Source of the DNA: Flammeovirgaceae bacterium 311
GTDB lineage: Bacteria; Bacteroidota; Bacteroidia; Cytophagales; Cyclobacteriaceae
NCBI GenBank assembly: GCA_000597885.1
Contig: CP004371.1
Span: 4,865,001-4,929,000 of the forward strand
Direction of reading: 5' to 3'
DNA length: 64,000 bases
Shown here: one piece after another, positions 35,439-42,475 of the stretch
Numbering within the stretch: the stretch's first letter is position 1
Layout of the letters: every line of letters starts with the position of its first letter
Notes under the pieces: generated by a model
The model's input: the letters and a program-made list of their open reading frames with translations, nothing else
Database searches by the model: none
Told to the model about the DNA's origin: nothing
Program-made: the position numbers and the translations under genes

Positions 35439-35998
35439 GACTACTCCTCTTACTCCTATTTACCACCCTGTACATAAGCTGCAGCGTCGGGAAAAAGAAC
35501 CCAGTGGCCAGCTCCACCGAGCAGGATACTACCTACCAGACCCATACCGAAGTGGTCCAGGCGGAGGATCTGGGCGATCTGGCTCCGGAACCCGGCCATC
35601 AAATTGAACTGAAGACGCCAAAGCTGCATGTAAAACTATACCGTGGCTATGATGGCGAGGTAGTGGTAACGCATGAGCAACCTCTAATCAGGCAGAAGAC
35701 CCGGGAAGTTGAGCTGATACCGGTTAAGATTAAGAATAAAAACCGCACTAAAATCACTGAAACCACTAATAATGACAGCAACAATGAGGTCAAAGTGAAG
35801 GATTTCAGCAAGGAAAAAGTAAAGGAGAAACCTAAGATTAAGATCGAAGCGCCTACCATTACCGACAGCCAGAACCGGCATAAGGAAAAGAAAAGCGATC
35901 CCTTCTCCCTGCTCCTGATCATGCTGGCCATGGTGGGGGGAACGATCCTTATTCTATGGTTCCGCCATAAGAATGGAATAAGGCGCGGCCAATTCTAA
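35435..35998 (+). CDS. Lipoprotein with C-terminal membrane helix
   Basis: The 187-residue product starts with a lipoprotein signal (MRLLLLLLFTTLYISCS, lipobox ending at Cys16). It has a Lys/Asn/Glu-rich periplasmic middle and a C-terminal membrane helix (LLLIMLAMVGGTILILWF). This layout could link the outer and inner membranes, as in unimolecular spanins. It is the last gene of the portal/membrane operon. Confidence 0.6.
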   Translation: MRLLLLLLFTTLYISCSVGKKNPVASSTEQDTTYQTHTEVVQAEDLGDLAPEPGHQIELKTPKLHVKLYRGYDGEVVVTHEQPLIRQKTREVELIPVKIKNKNRTKITETTNNDSNNEVKVKDFSKEKVKEKPKIKIEAPTITDSQNRHKEKKSDPFSLLLIMLAMVGGTILILWFRHKNGIRRGQF

Positions 35999-36018
35999 TG
36001 GACTGGAATAAGCATTTA

Positions 36019-36056
36019 GCCTCCTAAACATCCGGATGCTTTATCACTACCTTAGC
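36019..36056 (+). promoter_or_regulatory. Variant late promoter without a following gene
   Basis: GCCTCCTAAAC differs from the GCATCCTAAAA box by two bases, and TACCTTAGC lies at exactly the same 29-bp offset. No ATG follows at the usual distance, and a terminator ends the predicted transcript about 55 nt later. Confidence 0.45.
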
Positions 36057-36059
36057 ACT

Positions 36060-36115
36060 CTACGTTTTCATTTTGTTTATTTGAAAGCCTGGCCCTTCTA
36101 CGGCCGGGCTTTTTT
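36060..36115 (+). ncRNA. Candidate short noncoding transcript
   Basis: The interval between the variant late promoter and the terminator at 36086-36115 has no start codon or reading frame. If the promoter is active, an RNA of about 55 nt ending in a GC-rich hairpin would be made at late times. This is inference from paired signals only. Confidence 0.3.
36086..36115 (+). terminator. Terminator upstream of tail operon
   Basis: A 9-bp stem (AGCCTGGCC / GGCCGGGCT, one G-U pair) with loop CTTCTAC is followed by six T residues. The T run abuts the next GCATCC box at 36116, the same terminator-promoter fusion as at 28051-28115. Confidence 0.85.
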
Positions 36116-36153
36116 GCATCCTAAAAGTGGCAATTGCCATGTTGCACCTTTGC
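36116..36153 (+). promoter_or_regulatory. Putative phage late promoter with palindrome, tail operon
   Basis: GCATCCTAAAA at 36116, the perfect palindrome TGGCAATTGCCA at 36128-36139, CACCTTTGC at the 29-bp offset, and the ATG at 36158 (42 bp). TTGCA and TGCAA flank the -7-like box as a small inverted repeat. Confidence 0.7.
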
Positions 36154-36157
36154 AACA

Positions 36158-37018
36158 ATGGAACCACTAGAGATCAGATTCGAAGATAAAGTACTGCACA
36201 CCGTACAGGTGCCAAGATGCTGGGATCATGTAAGCCCAAAGCTGTACAGGAAAATTTTCCCAATCCTCTTTGCCGGCTTCAAACCAAGCCATAAGATCAG
36301 GCTTGCCCTGGTGAAACTACTCCTCTTTTCTACTTACAATCCAGTCAAGGCGCTACGCTACTGGTTCTGGATCCGGCAGCTCCCGGGCGAAACTGTCTAT
36401 GATATCAGCGAGGCCTTTAAATGGATCTGGGATAAGCCGGCTCCTAAAGCATGGTTCAATAGCTTTCGCCTCTGGATCTGGCGCTACCACCTACCAGGTG
36501 ATCAGCTGGAGAATGCCACCTTCGTGGAATATATCTATGCAGATAACTGCCTGGAGGCAATTGCCGAACACCAGGGCGACATCCGGAAGTGCCAGGCGCT
36601 CGATGAGCTGGTGGCCACACTCTGCAGGCCAAGCAAGTGGTTTCTGTTCATCAGGATGCGGATGAGTAATTATGATGGCGATATCAGGCAGCGCTTTAAT
36701 CCTGCCATCATGAAGCGCCGGGCTAAATTCTTTCGCTGGCTCCCGATCAGGTGGAAGCTCTACGTGCTTAGCTACTTCATTGCCTGTAAAATTTCGATCG
36801 TGGAAGATCCTGCTTACAGCTATGTTTTTCCCAAATCGAAGAAAGCGAAAGCTAAGGCCGCTGACCAGGGAGGGGGGAGCCTCACTGAATTGCTCAAAGA
36901 CCTGGCACACCAGAAGCTTTACGGCTCATACGATGAGACGGCCTACCAGAACCTGCACACCATTCTGACCAACCTGAACTACGACAACCGCAAGGCAGCG
37001 GAACAACCTTCAAAATAA
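36158..37018 (+). CDS. Phage hypothetical, first gene of tail operon
   Basis: The 286-residue protein is Trp/Arg/Lys-rich and helical (ALRYWFWIRQLPGETVYD, LWIWRYHLPGDQL, RRAKFFRWLPIRWKLYVLS). The start is set by the promoter. Its composition and position suggest a tail assembly or chaperone-like role, but no family is recognised. The next gene starts in its stop codon. Confidence 0.6.
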   Translation: MEPLEIRFEDKVLHTVQVPRCWDHVSPKLYRKIFPILFAGFKPSHKIRLALVKLLLFSTYNPVKALRYWFWIRQLPGETVYDISEAFKWIWDKPAPKAWFNSFRLWIWRYHLPGDQLENATFVEYIYADNCLEAIAEHQGDIRKCQALDELVATLCRPSKWFLFIRMRMSNYDGDIRQRFNPAIMKRRAKFFRWLPIRWKLYVLSYFIACKISIVEDPAYSYVFPKSKKAKAKAADQGGGSLTELLKDLAHQKLYGSYDETAYQNLHTILTNLNYDNRKAAEQPSK

Positions 37019-37512
37019 TGAGACAGGGCAGTTATCAAGAATTCATCAACCTGCTGGAGGAAATTGCCAACAGGCACCCGGATATAAAATTCTTTCACGA
37101 GCTGGAGGAAAAAGAAGTAGTGGAAGGCAAGCTCCGGAAGAAGGTTAAATATCCTGCCATGATGGTAGAATACCCGGACCTGGGCTTTGCCGATAACAAG
37201 GGCAATACCGATAAACTTTCCCTGACTGGCTTTGCCATCCTGGAGAATGTTCCGGAGGGCAACGATGTGCGGAAGCGGGAGGTGCTGGCCAGAACAGAAG
37301 GGATCATGCTCGATGTGATCAGCTACCTCCGGGAGGAGCGTAAAAAGGCCCGCTTTCACGTCGATACAAATGAGTTCAAAGCCAACAAGGTAGGCCCTGA
37401 ATTTTCCGACAACCTGTACGGATGGCGCCTGGAGCTCCGGCATCGCAGCTGGGTAGACCTGCACTTCAGGCCAGCAGAATGGAATGATTACGATCCTGAA
37501 AAATTTAAGTAA
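37018..37512 (+). CDS. Phage hypothetical, possible tail-terminator type
   Basis: This 164-residue alpha/beta protein (YQEFINLLEEIANRHPDIKF, VLARTEGIMLDVISYLREE, YGWRLELRHRSWVDLHF) is linked by TAATG overlaps on both sides. Size and position between assembly and tail genes would suit a tail terminator or completion protein. This is a context guess. Confidence 0.55.
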   Translation: MRQGSYQEFINLLEEIANRHPDIKFFHELEEKEVVEGKLRKKVKYPAMMVEYPDLGFADNKGNTDKLSLTGFAILENVPEGNDVRKREVLARTEGIMLDVISYLREERKKARFHVDTNEFKANKVGPEFSDNLYGWRLELRHRSWVDLHFRPAEWNDYDPEKFK

Positions 37513-38672
37513 TGGCGCTATTTCCTCCAACCATAAAACCACCTGTCAGGCGATTCTTAAGCCGGAACCCGATCGTTGTTGAATACATGTCTGGCTACCA
37601 CCAGGAGCTAAACTTCCGGATGGAATGCGAGCTTGCTGTTTACAACAGTGTTGGCGCATACATGGGCACCCATATCCAAAGAGGTGTGCCTGACAGCGCT
37701 GGCCTATTCGGCTTTCACCTGCATAGCATTGCTCATTCCTTTCTTAAGCCGGCGCTGCCAGCTAAAAACGGTATCTCCTGGGGCGATACTGCCATGGTAA
37801 ACGTCAAGGTTAAAATCAGGGAGTACTGGGGGGAACCTGCTACTTATAAAAGAATAGCGCTAGAGGCCAGCCACTTTGTCTTTTTAGGTGGAGTCGATCC
37901 CCGAAAAACATCTACAGACTGGTTTGCCAAAATAAAAGGATACCAGACCTGGGCGCCCAACAATAAGCTGGTGGGACCTGCTCAGGAGGATTACCTGACG
38001 CTATTTACCTCCCTGGCTGCCTATAGCACAGTATATCTGCATGCAAAGGTTGTATATGATGATGGCAGCTTTGGTGAATACATGCTGCTGACTGCCAACA
38101 ATGTGCTTAACACAGTCCTTCATTTCCCTGCAGGCTTTGAGCAGCTGGGGCTGCACCTGAAGCAACCGGCTAAAAGAGCGCTTAGCTACACCCTGTATGC
38201 CAGCAATAATGCAGATCCTGCAGCACTGGCAGGCAGAAACGACGAGCGCACTTACCTGCTGGATTACGCGCACTATCCAACTGCCAGAACCTTCCTGTAC
38301 CTCAACAGCCTGGGCGGGTGGGAAACCCTTCGCTGCACCGGCTCTTTTAAGGAAAACTGGGATGAGGAGCATGAAACTGCCCAGCGCATGGTACCCTACA
38401 ACCAGACTTCACAGATCAGCCCTTTCTTTTCTTTCAATCATAGTGCCAGGACCAGCATCAAGGGCAACACGGGCCGGCAGCTCTCCAGGACCTGGTACCG
38501 GCATCTGAAAGAATTTACGCTTAGCCGGGAGGTGTACGAAATTACGCCTGCAGGCAGAGTTAAGGTGATCCTGAAGCCTGGTAAATACCAGATTGGCGAG
38601 GACCGGAACACTGAAATGAGCCTCGATTTTGACTACAGCTACGCCCACGAAACCCATAGCTATACGCCTTAA
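37512..38672 (+). CDS. Phage tail protein, hypothetical
   Basis: The 386-residue, beta-rich protein contains many Tyr/Phe strands (YHQELNFRMECELAVY, NVKVKIREYWGEP, GKYQIGEDRN, LDFDYSYAHETHSY). It lies directly before a 659-residue probable tail-tip protein. A baseplate or distal-tail role is plausible. No family is recognised. Confidence 0.6.
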   Translation: MALFPPTIKPPVRRFLSRNPIVVEYMSGYHQELNFRMECELAVYNSVGAYMGTHIQRGVPDSAGLFGFHLHSIAHSFLKPALPAKNGISWGDTAMVNVKVKIREYWGEPATYKRIALEASHFVFLGGVDPRKTSTDWFAKIKGYQTWAPNNKLVGPAQEDYLTLFTSLAAYSTVYLHAKVVYDDGSFGEYMLLTANNVLNTVLHFPAGFEQLGLHLKQPAKRALSYTLYASNNADPAALAGRNDERTYLLDYAHYPTARTFLYLNSLGGWETLRCTGSFKENWDEEHETAQRMVPYNQTSQISPFFSFNHSARTSIKGNTGRQLSRTWYRHLKEFTLSREVYEITPAGRVKVILKPGKYQIGEDRNTEMSLDFDYSYAHETHSYTP

Positions 38673-38674
38673 TT

Positions 38675-40654
38675 ATGCTCGATATTCAGATCAAGCCTGA
38701 AGGCTACACAGATTACGTAAGCCTGGAGCTTCCGGAGAACTTCAATCTCTCCATGGAGGACAATAACCCCTTGTTTGCCATCGATATCATCGAGGGCACC
38801 TACAGCTTTGCTACAAGCCTGCCTGCATCTCCTCATAACACCAGGCTGCTTAATTTTGCCAACGACTGGCACGCATCCACGCCGCCGCCCAGGCAGATAC
38901 CGGCACGGCTTTTTAAAGATGGTATCCTGCACTCTCCGGGGATCCTGATGCTCCGGGGCTCCGGAGCCAAAGGCTTCCGGATCAACTACCAGAGCAAGAT
39001 GAGCGGCCTGGGTGATAAGCTTAGCATGAAGCTTACTGAGCTTAACCAGGTGGAGCATGTGTTGCTTAGCCTCAACAACATCTCCTTTCTAAGGGGGCAG
39101 GATAAGCAGGGTAATGCCCCTCAGGTTACATACGCTCCTCCGTTGCCGGATGGTAATAGAAAGTGGGTGAGAATCAGATTCACCCGATCCTTAGATATCA
39201 CTTTTGCATCAAAGGTTAAGATCAATGAAGAGGAATTTGTGCGTGTTGATCTTATACCCATTGAAAATATCATTGATAATATCAATGCCTCTCAAAGCTA
39301 CAGAGCCTGCTATGAATTCTATCGATATGGCTCCTCTGCTGGTGAGAATGATGGCATGGACCTGTTCATCTGGCAGCTGAACGGAGATCCCTCTGCTCCA
39401 TTGGAGGTTACATTCGAGGATCCTATCAAAGACCCTACAAGGATCTCCGTGTATGATAGCTATGCCCCTTACTGGAATGCAGCTATTCAGGCCAGCATCG
39501 ATGCGCTGTATTTCAACAATGCAGAGAGCAACTTTGTATGCCCTACCTTCTATGGGCCCAATCTTTGGACAGGCGTCGATGAGTCGCTGGCCATTAAGCT
39601 GGGCAAGCAGGTAAACCGGCCAAAGCTTGCCGGCAACGGCTACGAGCTGGCGCCCATATCGCCGCATTTCAGCACCTACAGCATCGTACCGATGTTCACC
39701 CTTAAATACCTGCTGCGGCAAATTGAAAGCACCACCGGCGTCAGGATTATGGTGAACTGGGGCAATATGCCGGGCCTGGAGCAGCTGTTTCTCTTCAACA
39801 CGCAAACCATTAATTGCTTTGAAAAAGTATATGAGGATTACTGGGTAGGCACCTATCAGCCAGTGATCAAGCCGATTGATCATCTTCCGGACATGTCGGT
39901 GAGTGAATTCCTGCTGGAGCTGAAAAAGCTGTTTGCGCTCTCGATCACCTACAGTGTGGAGGATAATGTACTGACCATTGGCGCGATCGATAATGCACTG
40001 AAGGGCAAGCCAATTGAAGACTGGACCATTAAGACTGATCCGGACTATGATATTGAGTGGACCGAAAACCCTGGACTCAAGGTAGGTTACAAAACTGATA
40101 AGGATGATGTGCTCACGCAGATCGTTAGTGAGGATGGCGTTGTTGTGCAGGAGGGGATCACGACAGAACTGGTGATAGGATCCGGCCAGCAGGACTACAG
40201 GAGCATGCTAAGCCCTACGCTTGTTGCCCATCTCAATGGCGCTATGAAGATGCCAAAGACAAGCCTGAAGGGGGGCTGGTTTACTTCTAAGGTAGAGGTA
40301 AAGCCAAAGGTATTGCTTTACCATGGCATAAGCGCCAGCACCAGAAATCACCCGTATCCTTTTGCCAGCATTGACAATATCGATAGCAACGGCAATGTGG
40401 TGGGATTGCTTAGCCTGGAGCTGGAGGGTGATTACAGCCTCTATAAGCTTTATCTTCGCAGGCACGCTGATATGATGCATGTCGGGCTGCAGATCAGTGG
40501 TACCCTGTATCTTAGCCTTCCGGATCTGCTCAACTGGGAGTACAATAATGTGTACCGGATTAACCAGCGAAACTTCCTGATCCGGAAGCTTAGCTATAAC
40601 CTGAACCGCAGTGAAACGATCATTGCAAAAGCTGAGATTGTCTCCGCTTACTGA
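38675..40654 (+). CDS. Tail tip / hub-like protein
   Basis: The 659-residue protein begins with strands reminiscent of hub proteins (MLDIQIKPEGYTDYVSLELP, FSMEDN-type turn, IIEGTYSFATSLPASPHNTRLLNF). A long mixed region follows, with a beta-rich end (LNRSETIIAKAEIVSAY). In related Bacteroidota prophages a protein of this type lies near the tape measure. Function is inferred. Confidence 0.6.
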   Translation: MLDIQIKPEGYTDYVSLELPENFNLSMEDNNPLFAIDIIEGTYSFATSLPASPHNTRLLNFANDWHASTPPPRQIPARLFKDGILHSPGILMLRGSGAKGFRINYQSKMSGLGDKLSMKLTELNQVEHVLLSLNNISFLRGQDKQGNAPQVTYAPPLPDGNRKWVRIRFTRSLDITFASKVKINEEEFVRVDLIPIENIIDNINASQSYRACYEFYRYGSSAGENDGMDLFIWQLNGDPSAPLEVTFEDPIKDPTRISVYDSYAPYWNAAIQASIDALYFNNAESNFVCPTFYGPNLWTGVDESLAIKLGKQVNRPKLAGNGYELAPISPHFSTYSIVPMFTLKYLLRQIESTTGVRIMVNWGNMPGLEQLFLFNTQTINCFEKVYEDYWVGTYQPVIKPIDHLPDMSVSEFLLELKKLFALSITYSVEDNVLTIGAIDNALKGKPIEDWTIKTDPDYDIEWTENPGLKVGYKTDKDDVLTQIVSEDGVVVQEGITTELVIGSGQQDYRSMLSPTLVAHLNGAMKMPKTSLKGGWFTSKVEVKPKVLLYHGISASTRNHPYPFASIDNIDSNGNVVGLLSLELEGDYSLYKLYLRRHADMMHVGLQISGTLYLSLPDLLNWEYNNVYRINQRNFLIRKLSYNLNRSETIIAKAEIVSAY

Positions 40655-40831
40655 TCAGTCTTTGTTTATGCTGAAGAACTCTACAACATCCATTATGACT
40701 GCGATCAGTAAAACGTAACCTAATTTTTCGAAAAGGTTCTTTACCATCTCCTCCTTTTCAGGTGTTATTTCAGTGGTTTCTAGAATGGCCGCTCCAATAA
40801 AGAGCAGGCCAATAAAAATTACTGTCCTCAT
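40655..40831 (-). CDS. Small two-helix membrane protein (accessory operon gene 5)
   Basis: This 58-residue protein has two hydrophobic segments (TVIFIGLLFIGAAIL and LGYVLLIAVIMDVVEFF) joined by a charged loop. It is the last gene of a leftward five-gene operon in the late region. Size and topology fit a holin-like or exclusion protein. Its stop codon directly abuts that of the tail-tip gene. Confidence 0.55.
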   Translation of the reverse strand: MRTVIFIGLLFIGAAILETTEITPEKEEMVKNLFEKLGYVLLIAVIMDVVEFFSINKD

Positions 40832-40836
40832 AACGC

Positions 40837-41022
40837 TTAATCGTTTACTTGATCCTGGGAGAAAATTTGTTTGTAAGGATAGAAAACCAGCAACACCAGG
40901 TGATGCAGCAAGCTTAGCCATGCCATCTTTGGGCAGCTGGTATTGAATAGCCAGACATGAATGAGTACCAGCAGCACATTTCCGATCAGGAAGGGCACCA
41001 GGTGCAAGAGTTTCTTTTTCAT
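40837..41022 (-). CDS. Small membrane protein (accessory operon gene 4)
   Basis: The 61-residue protein has hydrophobic segments (LLHLVPFLIGNVLLVLIHVW, WLSLLHHLVLLVFY). The ATG at 41022 overlaps the previous gene's stop (ATGA). Together with the next gene it forms a membrane pair. No family is recognised. Confidence 0.55.
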   Translation of the reverse strand: MKKKLLHLVPFLIGNVLLVLIHVWLFNTSCPKMAWLSLLHHLVLLVFYPYKQIFSQDQVND

Positions 41023-41336
41023 ACGATCCTGGTGCAACCTGCATTGATAAGTTTTTTGCTTGCATTGGCCATGTTCAATGCCTGAAAGTAGATACAGTGT
41101 TCTTTGATTACTACTTTGCTGCGCATAGTTGGCTTTTCCGGATTCTTAGCAGAGAAATCTGCTACATGAACTTTCTCCTCTGTAAAAGCGGCCTTGTTCA
41201 GCTCCCCTGTTAACTTGTTGTATTCGAATAGCGTCAGACCAGGTCTTTTTCTGGTAGTGCCCAGGAGCTCGACAACTTTTTTTTCCTGCTGCTCTATGGC
41301 AACAGGATCTGCTTTACAGCTTTTTGTCTGTATCAT
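41019..41336 (-). CDS. Hypothetical protein (accessory operon gene 3)
   Basis: This 105-residue protein is soluble and basic, with TRKRPGLTLFEYNKLTGE and a C-terminal NAGCTRIV. It is coupled by ATGA overlaps to its neighbours on both sides. No family is recognised. Confidence 0.55.
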   Translation of the reverse strand: MIQTKSCKADPVAIEQQEKKVVELLGTTRKRPGLTLFEYNKLTGELNKAAFTEEKVHVADFSAKNPEKPTMRSKVVIKEHCIYFQALNMANASKKLINAGCTRIV

Positions 41337-41566
41337 TTGTGGAAGTGGTATTGGATATTCTGGCCCCTCACTGGCTTGGTAGTAGGCTTAGGCAGGGCTA
41401 TGATCAGGAACTCCTGGGGAGCATCCGGTACCGGTTCATCTGCACTCATCAGCCTCCCGGTAAGTTGGGTGATGGCGGCCAGGTGATGCGATGGCTGCTG
41501 TGCAACCAGCTCCAGATTACCCAGCAGCATGAGAATTTCTTTATAGGTTGATTTTACGAGTATCAT
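41333..41566 (-). CDS. Hypothetical protein (accessory operon gene 2)
   Basis: The 77-residue protein has a helical N-terminus (MILVKSTYKEILMLLGNLEL) and a Pro-rich C-terminus. ATGA overlaps couple it to genes 1 and 3. No family is recognised. Confidence 0.55.
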   Translation of the reverse strand: MILVKSTYKEILMLLGNLELVAQQPSHHLAAITQLTGRLMSADEPVPDAPQEFLIIALPKPTTKPVRGQNIQYHFHK

Positions 41567-42018
41567 ATTCCCCACTTTCCGGTTAGGTGTGCGTTGTAAT
41601 AGCGCCGCAGATTGTCGCGGCCATAATCGTCTTCTGAAAGGTCGTAGCGCTCGTAAAAAGCATCGATGGCTTTTACAATATCTCCGTGCTTCTCATAGGT
41701 AGCTTTCAGCCACATGCAGAAAGACTGCTTGAAGAACTGGTCCAGGAACTGGCTTATCATCTCCAGCTTCCACTCCTCCACACATGCGTTTTTTACAAAA
41801 GATGAGTCTAAAATGAAGGCTAGGCTTTGCTTAGGTATGCGCTGAGGCTTAAATTGTGAAAGATCACTGGTGAGGCCCATGGCCATGATATTGCCAAGCA
41901 AGTGCCTCCGGTTTACTTTGATAGCGGTACCCTCACGGTGATCTACCACCCGATGAGCAAACTCATGGATGAGGTACTTCTTAACAGCTTCCGAAACCGG
42001 CACATGCACTACTATCAT
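41563..42018 (-). CDS. Prophage hypothetical with HEFAH motif (accessory operon gene 1)
   Basis: The 151-residue protein starts MIVVHVPVSEAVKKY and contains HEFAH near residue 18, which matches HExxH, but no third metal ligand is evident. The C-terminal half (HGDIVKAIDAFYERYDLSEDDY, NLRRYYNAHLTG) resembles a domain I recall in Bacteroidota prophage hypotheticals. It opens a leftward operon against the late genes. The function is unknown. Confidence 0.6.
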   Translation of the reverse strand: MIVVHVPVSEAVKKYLIHEFAHRVVDHREGTAIKVNRRHLLGNIMAMGLTSDLSQFKPQRIPKQSLAFILDSSFVKNACVEEWKLEMISQFLDQFFKQSFCMWLKATYEKHGDIVKAIDAFYERYDLSEDDYGRDNLRRYYNAHLTGKWGI

Positions 42019-42090
42019 TGCAGATATTTGCGTGAATCTTGAGCCAAATTAGCATGTAAGAAAAAGGTAAAATAGTAGCATTTGGACACC

Positions 42091-42130
42091 GTGGGGAACA
42101 GTGCTTTTTAGTGGGGGAAAGTGCGTTTTT
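42091..42130. repeat. Two tandem 20-bp repeats in divergent control region
   Basis: GTGGGGAACAGTGCTTTTTA (42091-42110) is followed directly by GTGGGGGAAAGTGCGTTTTT (42111-42130), 16 of 20 bases identical. A degenerate GTGGGTTTTGGTGGGG follows at 42141. The exact 20-bp period equals two helical turns. They lie between divergent genes 42018(-) and 42253(+). Confidence 0.6.
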
Positions 42131-42211
42131 GTTGCCTATCGTGGGTTTTGGTGGGGCATGAAATAAAAGCCACCTGCACATAGTATTTATTTTATATCAG
42201 CATATTATATT

Positions 42212-42222
42212 CTGACAGTCAG
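42212..42222. promoter_or_regulatory. CTGACAGTCAG palindrome upstream of small HTH gene
   Basis: A perfect inverted repeat, CTGAC-A-GTCAG, lies about 30 bp upstream of the ATG at 42253. A CACCTTTTG promoter-like box ends 6 nt before that ATG. It differs from the GCATCC late promoters, so this gene is controlled separately. Confidence 0.45.
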
Positions 42223-42252
42223 GAATTATCTCAACAACACCTTTTGTAAGAA

Positions 42253-42423
42253 ATGACCACAATACGCAAAAGCGAGCTTGCCAACGCACTTGGTATCAGC
42301 ACAGAAGAATTGCGCCGTACCTGTAAGAAAATAGGCTTTTCCTCTGGCAACAGAAAGAACCTCTGGCCCTCTGAAGTAAGACGGATCAAGGAGGGAATCG
42401 AACTTAGTGTAGCCAAACCGTAA
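42253..42423 (+). CDS. Small helix-turn-helix protein
   Basis: A 56-residue protein reads MTTIRKSELANALGISTEEL and continues with a basic helix (LRRTCKKIGFSSG, WPSEVRRIKEGIEL). This looks like a compact MerR/excisionase-type winged or helix-turn-helix DNA-binding protein. It sits between the accessory operon and the tape measure with its own promoter. It is a candidate regulator of the late promoters, by size and fold only. Confidence 0.6.
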   Translation: MTTIRKSELANALGISTEELRRTCKKIGFSSGNRKNLWPSEVRRIKEGIELSVAKP

Positions 42424-42433
42424 GGGCAAATTC

Positions 42434-42470
42434 GCATCCTAGTTTAGCCCTCCTGGTGCTGCCAAATTGC
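42434..42470 (+). promoter_or_regulatory. Putative phage late promoter, tape-measure gene
   Basis: GCATCCTAG at 42434 is followed by CCAAATTGC at a 28-bp offset, and the ATG is at 42476 (42 bp). Both boxes are slightly degenerate compared with the other copies, and there is no palindrome. Confidence 0.6.
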
Positions 42471-42475
42471 CTATT

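Noticed and set aside
28280-36660. Further AGGATGC or GCATCC hits inside genes
   Set aside because: They lie within coding sequence, lack the following AA and have no second box at 28-29 bp, so they are chance matches.
41563-42018. HEFAH as proof of a zinc protease
   Set aside because: The motif matches HExxH but no third ligand or protease fold is evident; reported only as a feature of the sequence.
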